In this document: positions 57,289 to 64,000 of the stretch, piece after piece
Numbering within the stretch: the stretch's first letter is position 1
How the letters are laid out: each line of letters begins with the position of its first letter
Assembly (NCBI RefSeq): GCF_019774615.1
Contig: NZ_CP081496.1
Span: 5,208,001 to 5,272,000, forward strand
Source of the DNA: Streptomyces sp. BHT-5-2
GTDB taxonomy: Bacteria > Actinomycetota > Actinomycetes > Streptomycetales > Streptomycetaceae
Reading direction: 5' to 3'
DNA length: 64,000 bases
The notes under the pieces: model-generated
What the model was told of the DNA's origin: nothing
The model's input: only the letters and a program-made list of their open reading frames with translations
Database searches by the model: none
Translations under genes and position numbers: made by a program

Positions 57289-57762
57289 TCAGATGACCAC
57301 TTCGACGGGCTCCCCGGGCGGCTGCCCGGACTTCCGTTCGGTCTCCAGCGCGCTCTGGAGGATGACCACCGCGGCGGCCTGGTCGACCACCGAGCGGCCC
57401 TTCTTGCTGCGGACGCCGGAGGCCCGCAGCCCGTGGGTCGCGGTGACCGTCGACATCCGCTCGTCGACCAGCCGCACCCCCACGGGGGCGATGTTCCGGG
57501 CCAGTTCACGGGCGAAGGCCCGGACCTTGGCCGCGGCCGGCCCCTCTCCCCCACTGAGGGAACGGGGCAGGCCGACCACGACCTCCAGCGGCTCGTACTC
57601 CTCGACGATCGCCTTCAACCGCCGGTGCGCCGCCGGGACGTCCCGCCCCGGCACGGTCTCGACGGGGGTGGCGAGGACCCCGTCGGGGTCGCACGAGGCG
57701 ACCCCGATCCGGGCGTCCCCGACATCCACGGCGATGCGGCGGCCGCGTCGCATCTCGCTCAC
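57289..57762 (-). CDS. ruvX: Holliday junction resolvase-like RuvX/YqgF
   Basis: RNase H-fold protein of about 157 residues, implicated in rRNA processing and possibly recombination. It contains IAVDVGDARIGVASCDPDG with the catalytic Asp, LEVVVGLPRSLSGGEG with the catalytic Glu region nearby, and RLVDERMSTVTA. The final motif KKGRSVVDQAAAVVILQ carries the last acidic residue. GTG 57762 was used, five bases after the alaS stop. ATG 57753 (MRRGRRIAVDVG) is an equally plausible start giving 154 residues. Co-transcribed with alaS. Confidence 0.93.
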   Translation of the reverse strand: MSEMRRGRRIAVDVGDARIGVASCDPDGVLATPVETVPGRDVPAAHRRLKAIVEEYEPLEVVVGLPRSLSGGEGPAAAKVRAFARELARNIAPVGVRLVDERMSTVTATHGLRASGVRSKKGRSVVDQAAAVVILQSALETERKSGQPPGEPVEVVI

Positions 57763-57767
57763 GTGCG

Positions 57768-60437
57768 TCAGGCCGCCTCGGACACCAGGCGCCGGACGGC
57801 CTCGACGGCCTCGGGCACCGCGGCGGCGTTCTGGCCGCCGCCCTGGGCCACGTCCGGCTTGCCGCCACCACCGCCGCCGAGCGTCTTGGCCGCGGTGCGG
57901 ACCAGGTCGCCGGCCTTGATGCCGCGCTCGCGGGCGGCCTCGTTGGTGGCGATGACGGTCAGCGGACGGCCGCCCGCCACGGTGAACAGGGCCACCACCA
58001 CGGCGCGGTCGCCCGGGATCCGGCCGCGCACGTCGAGGACCAGCTTGCGCAGGTCGTCGGCGGAGGTGCCGTCCTGGACCGGGGCGGCGACCAGGGCCAC
58101 CCCGCGGACGTCCTGGGCATCCGCGGCCAGCCCGGCCGCGGCCTGCAGCACCTTCTCGGCGCGGAACTTCTCGATCTCCTTCTCGGCGTCCTTCAGCTTG
58201 GCCAGGACACCGGAGATCTTCTCCGGCAGCTCCTCCGGGCGGCCCTTGACCAGCTCGGTGAGCTGCGAGACGACGGTGTGCTCGCGGGCCAGGAACCGGT
58301 AGGCGTCCACGCCGACCAGGGCCTCGACCCGGCGCACGCCGGAGCCGATGGAGGACTCGCCGAGCAGCTTCACCAGGCCCAGCTGGGCGGTGTTGTGGAC
58401 GTGCGTGCCGCCGCACAGCTCCTTGGAGAAGTCGCCGATGGTGACCACGCGGACCCGCTCGCCGTACTTCTCGCCGAACTCGGCGATCGCGCCCTGCTTC
58501 TTGGCCTCGTCCATGCTCATGACCTCGGCGTGCACGTCGAGTTCGCGGGACAGGACGTCGTTGATCTTCTGCTCGACGTCGGTGAGGACCGAGCCGGGCA
58601 CGGCGGTCGGCGAACCGAAGTCGAAGCGGAAGCGGCCCGGGGAGTTCTCCGAACCGGCCTGGGCGGCGGTCGGGCCCAGGGCGTCGCGCAGCGCCTGGTG
58701 GGTGAGGTGGGTGGCGCTGTGCGCGCGGGCGATGGCCCGGCGGCGCTGGACGTCGATGACGGCGTACCCGGCGGCGCCGAGCACCACCTCGCCGACCTGC
58801 ACCGCGCCCTTGTGGACGAGGACGCCGGGGACCGGCTGCTGGACGTCGCGCACCTCGACGACGGCGCCGTTGTCCAGCTTGATGCGGCCGGTGTCGGCGA
58901 GCTGGCCGCCGCCCTCGGCGTAGAACGGCGTGCGGTCCAGCACGACCTCGACCTCGTCGCCCTCGTGGGCGGCCGGGGCCGAGGCGCCGTTGACCACCAG
59001 TCCGACGACGGTGGACTCGCCCTCGGTGTCGGTGTAGCCGGTGAAGACCGAGGCGCCGGCGGTGTCGGCGATCTCGCGGTAGGCCGACATGTCGGCGTGG
59101 CCGTGCTTCTTGGCCTGGGCGTCGGCCTTGGCGCGCTCCCGCTGCTCCTTCATCAGGCGGCGGAAGCCGTCCTCGTCCACCGAGAGGCCCTGCTCGGCGG
59201 CCATTTCGAGGGTGAGGTCGATCGGGAAGCCCCAGGTGTCGTGGAGCAGGAACGCCTTGTCGCCGGAGAGCACCGTGCTGCCGCCGGCCTTGGTCTCGGT
59301 GACGGCGGTGTCGAGGATGTTGGTGCCGGCCTTGAGGGTCTTGAGGAAGGCAGCCTCCTCGGCGAGGGCGACCGTCTCGATGCGCTTGCGGTCCTCCAGC
59401 AGCTCCGGGTACTGCTGGCCCATCGTGCGGATGACCACGTCGAGCAGCTCGCCGACGACCGGGCCGGTGGCGCCCAGCAGCCGCATGTTGCGGATGGCGC
59501 GGCGCATGATGCGGCGCAGGACGTAGCCGCGGCCCTCGTTGCCGGGGGTGACGCCGTCGCCGATGAGCATGGTGGAGGTGCGCATGTGGTCGGCGACCAC
59601 GCGCAGCGAGACGTCGGAGTCGTCGGCGGTGCCGTAGCGGACGCCGGTGAGCTCGCCGGCCTTGTCGATCACGACGCGCAGGGTGTCGGTCTCGTACATG
59701 TTGCGGACGCCCTGGAGGATCATCGCGAGGCGTTCCAGGCCGAGGCCGGTGTCGATGTTCTTCGACGGCAGCTCGCCGAGGATCTCGAAGTCCTCCTTGC
59801 CGAGGCCCGCGCCGCGCTCGTACTGCATGAAGACCAGGTTCCAGATCTCCACGTAGCGCTCGTCGTTGACGGCCGGGCCGCCCTCCACGCCGAACTCGGG
59901 GCCGCGGTCGTAGTTGATCTCCGAGCACGGGCCGCAGGGGCCCGGGACGCCCATGGACCAGTAGTTCTCCTTCTTGCCCAGGCGCTGGATGCGCTCCTTG
60001 GGCACGCCGACGACCTCGTGCCAGATGCGCTCGGCCTCGTCGTCGTCGAGGTAGACGGTGATCCAGAGCTTCTCGGGCTCCAGGCCGTAGCCGCCCTCCG
60101 CCACGGGAGACGTCAGCAGCTCCCAGGCGTACTTGATGGCGCCTTCCTTGAAGTAGTCGCCGAAGGAGAAGTTGCCGCACATCTGGAAGAACGTGCCGTG
60201 CCGGGTGGTCTTGCCGACCTCTTCGATGTCCGGCGTGCGGACGCACTTCTGGACGCTGGTGGCGGTCTTGAAGGGGGGCTTGACCTCGCCGAGGAAGTAC
60301 GGCTTGAAGGGGACCATGCCCGCCGGGACCAGGAGCAGCGTCGGGTCGTCCGCGATGAGCGACGCCGACGGCACGACGGTGTGCCCGCGCTCTTCGAAGA
60401 AGCGCAGCCAGCGGCGGCGGATTTCAGCCGACTCCAT
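57768..60437 (-). CDS. alaS: Alanyl-tRNA synthetase
   Basis: Charges tRNA-Ala and edits misacylated serine and glycine. The 889-residue protein has the class II catalytic domain at the N-terminus (MESAEIRRRWLRFFEERGH, and TRHGTFFQMCGNFSFGDYFK). The editing domain contains ARAHSATHLTHQALRDALG (HxxxH) and the zinc-linked CGGTHVHNTAQLG. A C-terminal DHHA1/C-Ala domain contains GGGGGGKPDVAQGGG. ATG 60437 overlaps the stop of the preceding small gene by one base (TGATG). Followed by ruvX. Confidence 0.98.
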   Translation of the reverse strand: MESAEIRRRWLRFFEERGHTVVPSASLIADDPTLLLVPAGMVPFKPYFLGEVKPPFKTATSVQKCVRTPDIEEVGKTTRHGTFFQMCGNFSFGDYFKEGAIKYAWELLTSPVAEGGYGLEPEKLWITVYLDDDEAERIWHEVVGVPKERIQRLGKKENYWSMGVPGPCGPCSEINYDRGPEFGVEGGPAVNDERYVEIWNLVFMQYERGAGLGKEDFEILGELPSKNIDTGLGLERLAMILQGVRNMYETDTLRVVIDKAGELTGVRYGTADDSDVSLRVVADHMRTSTMLIGDGVTPGNEGRGYVLRRIMRRAIRNMRLLGATGPVVGELLDVVIRTMGQQYPELLEDRKRIETVALAEEAAFLKTLKAGTNILDTAVTETKAGGSTVLSGDKAFLLHDTWGFPIDLTLEMAAEQGLSVDEDGFRRLMKEQRERAKADAQAKKHGHADMSAYREIADTAGASVFTGYTDTEGESTVVGLVVNGASAPAAHEGDEVEVVLDRTPFYAEGGGQLADTGRIKLDNGAVVEVRDVQQPVPGVLVHKGAVQVGEVVLGAAGYAVIDVQRRRAIARAHSATHLTHQALRDALGPTAAQAGSENSPGRFRFDFGSPTAVPGSVLTDVEQKINDVLSRELDVHAEVMSMDEAKKQGAIAEFGEKYGERVRVVTIGDFSKELCGGTHVHNTAQLGLVKLLGESSIGSGVRRVEALVGVDAYRFLAREHTVVSQLTELVKGRPEELPEKISGVLAKLKDAEKEIEKFRAEKVLQAAAGLAADAQDVRGVALVAAPVQDGTSADDLRKLVLDVRGRIPGDRAVVVALFTVAGGRPLTVIATNEAARERGIKAGDLVRTAAKTLGGGGGGKPDVAQGGGQNAAAVPEAVEAVRRLVSEAA

Positions 60438-60781
60438 CAGTGGTCCTCATTTCCGGTCGGTCCGGTCAGTCCGGGGGTTCTCGTGGTTCGGTAGGACGTC
60501 TGCTGCACCTGCTGCACCGCACGGCGCGGCGCGGGCAGCTCACGCACCTCGCCGGGCTCCGCGAGCCCGAGCGCGTCGTGCAGTTGCTCTTCACGGTCCG
60601 CCATTCCGGCCCGTACGTCCAATGCAAATTGGCGCAGCCGGTGTCCGGTCTCGACGGCCTTGTCCGCGGCCTGCGCGGCGAGGCTGTCGGGCTGCAGCTT
60701 GCGCAGCTTGCGGTGGACCTTGTTGGTGGCCCACACCCCGGCGGCGGCGCCGGTGGTGAACCAGAATGCGCGGCGGAACAT
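60437..60781 (-). CDS. DUF6167-type small protein
   Basis: A 114-residue conserved actinobacterial protein of unknown function. A short hydrophobic N-terminal segment (MFRRAFWFTTGAAAGVWATNK) could anchor it to the membrane or be a signal anchor. The basic helix RKLRKLQPDSLAAQAADKA, then RLRQFALDVRAGMADREEQLHDALGL, and a disordered Pro/Thr tail follow. The stop overlaps the alaS start by one base, and the DUF948 gene lies 8 bp upstream, so the three are co-expressed. The family assignment is from gene context and sequence pattern. Confidence 0.75.
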   Translation of the reverse strand: MFRRAFWFTTGAAAGVWATNKVHRKLRKLQPDSLAAQAADKAVETGHRLRQFALDVRAGMADREEQLHDALGLAEPGEVRELPAPRRAVQQVQQTSYRTTRTPGLTGPTGNEDH

Positions 60782-60789
60782 CGCGGTGA

Positions 60790-61224
60790 TCAGTCCTTGG
60801 AGCGACGGGAGCGGCGCCCGCCGCGGCGTGCGCCGGGCAGGGTGCGGCCGACGATGACGGTGCGGTCCGGCTCGGGCAGGCCCTTCTTGCCGATCGCGCG
60901 GCGCACGCCGTAGCCGAACGCGGCGACCTTGACCAGCGGCCCGCCGAAGGCGGACGAGACGGTCGAGGAGAGCGCGGAGGCGTTGGCGGTGACCTCTTGG
61001 ACGTCGGCGGCGATGGCGTCGACGCGAGCGAGTTGGCTGTGCGCGGAGCGGACGGTCTCGGAGGCGTCGGCGAGGAGCGGCACGGCCTGCTCGGACACCT
61101 CGGTCACCATCTTGGTGGTCGCCTTGAGGGTCTGTGCGAGCCTCACCAGTACGAGGGCGAGGAACGACACGAGGATCGCCCAGAAGACGGCCACGAGGAT
61201 CCCGGCCACCTCTCCACCGGACAC
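60790..61224 (-). CDS. DUF948 domain protein
   Basis: A 144-residue protein with one N-terminal membrane helix (GILVAVFWAILVSFLALVLVRLAQTL). A long helical, probably coiled-coil region follows (SEQAVPLLADASETVRSAHSQLARVDAIAADV), then a very basic tail rich in Arg. This matches DUF948, a family of small membrane-anchored proteins related to general stress proteins. GTG 61224 (VSGGEVAG) is chosen at the family start. The open frame continues to 61407 without coding bias. First gene of the run leading to alaS. Function unknown. Confidence 0.8.
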   Translation of the reverse strand: MSGGEVAGILVAVFWAILVSFLALVLVRLAQTLKATTKMVTEVSEQAVPLLADASETVRSAHSQLARVDAIAADVQEVTANASALSSTVSSAFGGPLVKVAAFGYGVRRAIGKKGLPEPDRTVIVGRTLPGARRGGRRSRRSKD

Positions 61225-61495
61225 GCTGGCACCACTCTCCGACTGGTCTGCTCTGGTCTGGTCTCGTCCTGCTCGAACGGCAACCTTGACCTTATCGCGC
61301 CGTGACTGTGCGTCCGTACCGCGTCGCCGTTCCGGCCCGCGGCACCGGAGGGCCGATTGTACGGCCCGTGTCGGTGCGCATGCGCTCCGTGGGGCGAGTG
61401 GGGGCATCGAGCCGGGAACTCGACGCCGTCATGCGGCAGTTGACCACCGGCCCGGCGGCCGGCCGGGGCCGGGGATTCCCCCCGGAAACACACCG

Positions 61496-61538
61496 GCCCG
61501 CCGCCTCCCCGTCCGCGTGCGGAGGGGAGTCGGCGGGC
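61496..61538 (-). terminator. rpsD terminator within a 338-bp gene-free gap
   Basis: GCCCGCCG (61496-61503) pairs with CGGCGGGC (61531-61538). Inside, CTCCCC pairs with GGGGAG and TCCGC with GCGGA, giving one long stem 25 bp after the rpsD stop. The rest of 61225-61562 contains a short TCTGGTC repeat near 61245-61263 and the likely DUF948 promoter, but no gene. Confidence 0.8.
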
Positions 61539-61562
61539 TGAGCGGTGCGCCGGCCGCTTGGA

Positions 61563-62174
61563 TCAGCGGGCGTAGTACTCGACGACGAGCTGCTCGTCGC
61601 AGATCACCGGGATCTCCTTGCGGTTGGGGTCCCGGTCCAGGCGGAACGCCAGCGCCTGGAGGTTGACCTCCAGGTAGCGCGGGGTCTCGCCGTCGGGGGC
61701 GTAGCCACCCTCGCGGGCCACCTGGAAGGGGTGCTTCTCGCGGCTGCGCTCGCGGACCATCACGACGTCGCCGGGGCGGACGCGGAAGGACGGCTTGTCG
61801 ACCTTGCGGTCGTTGACCGAGATGTGGCCGTGGACGACCATCTGGCGGGCCTGGTAGATCGTCCGGGCCAGACCCGAACGCAGGACGAGCGCGTCCAGAC
61901 GGCGCTCCAGCTCGACGATCAGGGCCTCGCCCGTCTTGCCTTCGACCTTCCGAGCGCGGTCGTAGGCACGGACCATCTGGCGCTCGCTGATGTCGTACTG
62001 AGCGCGCAGACGCTGCTTCTCCAGCAGTCGGACCTTGTAGTCACTGGTCTGCTTGCGGCCACGGCCGTGCTCGCCGGGCGGGTAGGGGCGGGCCTCGAAG
62101 TACTTGACGGCCTTGGGCGTCAGCGCGATGCCGAGCGCACGGGACTTCTTGACCTTGGGACGCGACTGGTTCAC
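61563..62174 (-). CDS. rpsD: 30S ribosomal protein S4
   Basis: Primary 16S rRNA-binding protein of the small subunit. The 203-residue protein begins MNQSRPKVKKSRALGIALTP and contains the S4 RNA-binding domain RRLDALVLRSGLARTIYQARQMVVHGHISVNDRKV. It is the cysteine-free (zinc-independent) form, with no CxxC cluster in the first 40 residues. GTG 62174 follows GGAGG. The 56-bp gap to the divergent DUF2470 gene contains an iron box, so its promoter must lie at or beyond that site. Ends with a strong hairpin. Confidence 0.98.
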   Translation of the reverse strand: MNQSRPKVKKSRALGIALTPKAVKYFEARPYPPGEHGRGRKQTSDYKVRLLEKQRLRAQYDISERQMVRAYDRARKVEGKTGEALIVELERRLDALVLRSGLARTIYQARQMVVHGHISVNDRKVDKPSFRVRPGDVVMVRERSREKHPFQVAREGGYAPDGETPRYLEVNLQALAFRLDRDPNRKEIPVICDEQLVVEYYAR

Positions 62175-62196
62175 GTGGAACGTTCCTCCATGTAAG

Positions 62197-62215
62197 TTAG
62201 GTGAGGCTTACCTTA
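62197..62215 (+). promoter_or_regulatory. Iron box (DmdR/IdeR-type operator)
   Basis: The 19-mer TTAGGTGAGGCTTACCTTA closely fits the actinobacterial DtxR/IdeR/DmdR consensus TTAGGTTAGGCTAACCTAA. It has strong dyad symmetry (TTAGGT/ACCTTA). It lies 16 bp before the DUF2470 start codon and 22 bp before the rpsD start on the other strand. Repression of the DUF2470 gene when iron is plentiful is expected. Confidence 0.9.
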
Positions 62216-62230
62216 GCGCGAGGAGAACGC

Positions 62231-63151
62231 ATGTTTCGACCTGGGATCCACCTGCCCGGCGCGGACCGCACCGGGACGGGTCAGCCGCGTCCCACGGAAG
62301 ACGCCCAGCGGCCCTCGGCGGCTGAGCGCGTACGAACTCTCGTCGAATCCCATGGTATGGCGTCGCTGGACATCCCCGGAGTCGAGGATCCGGACGAGAC
62401 CGGCCTCTCGGCTCCCGTCTGCCGGACCGCGACCCCCGAAGGAGACGTGCTGCTGCTGGTTCCTGGGGACTCCGCGGCCGCCCGGGCCGCCGCGCACGCC
62501 CAGGACGACGACCTGCCCGCCGTGATGGAGATCACGGATGTGGCACCGATCGCGGTGCCGCACCGAGTCCGCGGCCGCGCCTGGGTCGCCGGCTGGCTCA
62601 CCCCCGTACGGAACGAACAGCGGGCCCGGGCCGCGATGCTGCTCGCCGAGCGGCACCCGGTCGGCGAGCTGCTGGGCATCGGCGAGGCACTGGCGCCGGA
62701 CCCCGCGCCGGGCCAGTACGGGCGGCCCGCCTGGATGCTGCTGCGCCTGGAGGTCGGCGAGGGCGCGGTGGACGACCTGTGGGGCGCGGAGACCTTCGAA
62801 CCGGAGGAGTTCGCCGCCGCGGCGCCCGACCCGCTGGTCTCCCACGAGGCGGAGCTCCTCCAGCACCTGCACGCCGCCCACTCCGCGCAGGTCCGGGGGC
62901 TGTGCGCGCTGCTCGGCGAGCGCGGCGACGAGGTCTGCGGGCTGCGCGGCCAGGCCGTGCCGGTGGGCCTGGACCGCTTCGGGCTGCGGGTCCGCTTCGT
63001 TCGCGGCAGCGGGGATCGGGCCCAGGGGGGCGGCGGGGCCGACGGCGTCCTGCGGACCTTCGACGCCCGCTTCGACTTCCCCGAACCCGTCCGGGACGTA
63101 GTCGAGCTGCGCCGGGCGATGCACGTCCTCTTCGAGGCCGCGGCCGGCTGA
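62231..63151 (+). CDS. DUF2470 / HugZ-like protein under an iron box
   Basis: A 306-residue protein. The C-terminal half resembles DUF2470, the domain found at the end of HugZ-type heme-degrading enzymes (DPLVSHEAELLQHLHAAHSAQVRGLCALLG ... GLDRFGLRVRFV). The N-terminal half resembles the split-barrel flavin-binding-like part (MEITDVAPIAVPHRVRGRAWVAGWL, ERHPVGELLGIGEAL). ATG 62231 follows GAGGAG. A strong iron box just upstream indicates induction under iron limitation, fitting a role in heme or iron use. Heme binding is inferred, not shown by a motif. Confidence 0.82.
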   Translation: MFRPGIHLPGADRTGTGQPRPTEDAQRPSAAERVRTLVESHGMASLDIPGVEDPDETGLSAPVCRTATPEGDVLLLVPGDSAAARAAAHAQDDDLPAVMEITDVAPIAVPHRVRGRAWVAGWLTPVRNEQRARAAMLLAERHPVGELLGIGEALAPDPAPGQYGRPAWMLLRLEVGEGAVDDLWGAETFEPEEFAAAAPDPLVSHEAELLQHLHAAHSAQVRGLCALLGERGDEVCGLRGQAVPVGLDRFGLRVRFVRGSGDRAQGGGGADGVLRTFDARFDFPEPVRDVVELRRAMHVLFEAAAG

Positions 63152-63173
63152 CCCGCCGCGGCACCCGGCCCCG

Positions 63174-64000
63174 TCAGTCGCCGCTCTCGCCGCGCAGCCG
63201 GGCCCGGACCCGCTCGGCGACATCGGCGTAGCGCGCCTCGGCGCCGTGCCGGGTGGGGGCGTAGTAGCGCGTGCCGTGCACCGCGTCGGGGGCGTACTGC
63301 TGGGCCGCGATGCCGCCCGGCAGGTCGTGCGGGTACTGGTAGCCCTTGCCGTGGCCCAGCTTCTGGGCGCCCTGGTAGTGACTGTCGCGCAGATGCGGGG
63401 GCACCGGCCCGGCCTTGCCGGCGCGGACGTCAGCCAGTGCGGCGTCTATCGCCAGATACGCGGCGTTCGACTTCGGGGCGAGGGCGAGCGCGATGGTGGC
63501 CTGGCTCAGCGTGATCCGGGCCTCGGGGAAGCCGATCAGGGCGACCGCCTGGGCCGCGGCCACCGCCGTCTGCAGCGCCGACGGATCGGCCAGGCCGATG
63601 TCCTCGCTCGCCGAGATCATCAGGCGGCGGGCGATGAACCGGGGGTCCTCCCCCGCCTCGATCATCCGCGCCAGATAGTGCAGCGCGGCGTCCACATCGG
63701 AACCGCGGATGGACTTGATCAGTGCGCTGGCGACGTCGTAGTGCTGGTCGCCGGCCCGGTCGTACTTCACCGCGGCGCGGTCGACCGCCTCCTCCAGCGT
63801 CCGGAGGGTGATCTCCTGCTCCCCCTTGGCCAGCGCGGAACCGGCACCGGCCTCCAGGGCCGTCAGCGCCCGCCGGGCGTCACCGCCCGCGATCCGCAGC
63901 AGATGGGCCTCGGTGTCCTCGGGGAGGGCGACCGTCCCGCCGAGCCCGCGCTCGGCGGTCAACGCGCGGTGCAGCAGGCCCCGCAGGTCGTCGTCGGTGA
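63174..64000 (-). CDS. rarA: Replication-associated recombination protein RarA/MgsA (5' part outside window)
   Basis: The C-terminal 275 or so residues of a clamp-loader-like AAA+ ATPase acting at stalled forks. Visible are the AAA lid (LLRIAGGDARRALTALEAGAG) and the family's C-terminal domain: VKYDRAGDQHYDVASALIKSIRGSDVDAALHYLARMIEAGEDP, RRLMISASEDIGLADP, and the signature HYQGAQKLGHGKGYQYPHD. The Walker motifs lie beyond base 64000. The frame stays open to the window edge (DDLRGLLHRALTAERG). Convergent with the DUF2470 gene, 22 bp apart. Confidence 0.96.
   Translation of the reverse strand, partial: TDDDLRGLLHRALTAERGLGGTVALPEDTEAHLLRIAGGDARRALTALEAGAGSALAKGEQEITLRTLEEAVDRAAVKYDRAGDQHYDVASALIKSIRGSDVDAALHYLARMIEAGEDPRFIARRLMISASEDIGLADPSALQTAVAAAQAVALIGFPEARITLSQATIALALAPKSNAAYLAIDAALADVRAGKAGPVPPHLRDSHYQGAQKLGHGKGYQYPHDLPGGIAAQQYAPDAVHGTRYYAPTRHGAEARYADVAERVRARLRGESGD

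Noticed and set aside
57289..60246. A 985-codon minus-strand frame covering alaS in another frame and ending in ruvX
   Set aside because: Only the ruvX tail is real. The rest is an Arg/Gly/Pro-rich out-of-frame reading of alaS.
61563..62174. rpsD as a zinc-starvation (Zur-controlled) paralogue because it lacks cysteines
   Set aside because: Cysteine-free S4 is the ordinary form in many actinomycetes, and the site upstream is an iron box, not a Zur box. I see no evidence of a paralogue.

Overview
The window is chromosomal DNA from a Streptomyces-type actinomycete. The evidence is the very high G+C content with almost all third codon positions G or C, frequent GTG starts and one TTG start, leaderless-looking promoters, a developmental regulator matching BldD with its c-di-GMP signature, actinobacterial-type IHF, and the conserved gene order metK-coaBC-rpoZ-gmk-ihf-pyrF-pyrD-carB-carA-pyrC-pyrB-pyrR / bldD / nusB-efp ... 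aro ... alaS-rpsD. No plasmid, phage, IS, CRISPR or tRNA/rRNA signal was seen. Both ends cut genes: hisG on the left and rarA on the right.

Layout. (1) 1-5.6 kb: hisE-hisG and a riboflavin operon ribD-ribE-ribM-ribAB-ribH behind a clear FMN riboswitch. (2) 5.7-13.4 kb: accessory metabolic genes (SDR-type oxidoreductase, divergent ROK repressor/MFS pair, thioesterase, NCS2 permease, DUF5995 protein, LLM flavin oxidoreductase). (3) 13.4-18.9 kb: an apparent amino-acid catabolic module. It has an L-amino-acid 2-monooxygenase-like flavoenzyme, a nitrilase-superfamily amidase, a cationic-type APC amino-acid permease and an Lrp/AsnC regulator. Both transcription units of the module carry paired CGTTGCGC repeats 30-31 bp apart. 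A SnoaL-like gene embedded in it has a near-perfect SoxR/MerR-type promoter. (4) 19.2-29.8 kb: guaB1, a lipoprotein barnase-like RNase with its barstar, a SorC-type regulator, rpe, monomeric isocitrate dehydrogenase with MarR-like repeats upstream, a broken gene remnant, rsmB, fmt and a small HTH protein.

(5) 30-46.9 kb: housekeeping genes. priA (helicase motifs degenerate), metK, coaBC, rpoZ, gmk and ihf are followed by the pyrimidine operon pyrR-pyrB-pyrC-(PH-like membrane protein)-carA-carB-pyrD-pyrF, all read leftward. The pyrR leader holds a hairpin that pairs with its own Shine-Dalgarno sequence. It strongly resembles the mycobacterial PyrR translational-repression element. (6) 46.9-64 kb: bldD with a visible promoter and overlapping BldD box, then nusB-efp-M24 peptidase homologue, the aro genes aroE, aroC-aroK-aroB-aroQ, mltG, ruvX, alaS, two small conserved genes, rpsD, an iron box driving a DUF2470 protein, and the end of rarA.

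Most of the window is conserved core chromosome. The most interesting parts are the regulated amino-acid monooxygenase module (13.4-19.2 kb), the PyrR RNA hairpin, the exported RNase/barstar pair, the iron box between rpsD and the DUF2470 gene, and hairpin-forming repeats including one inserted in frame inside ribAB.
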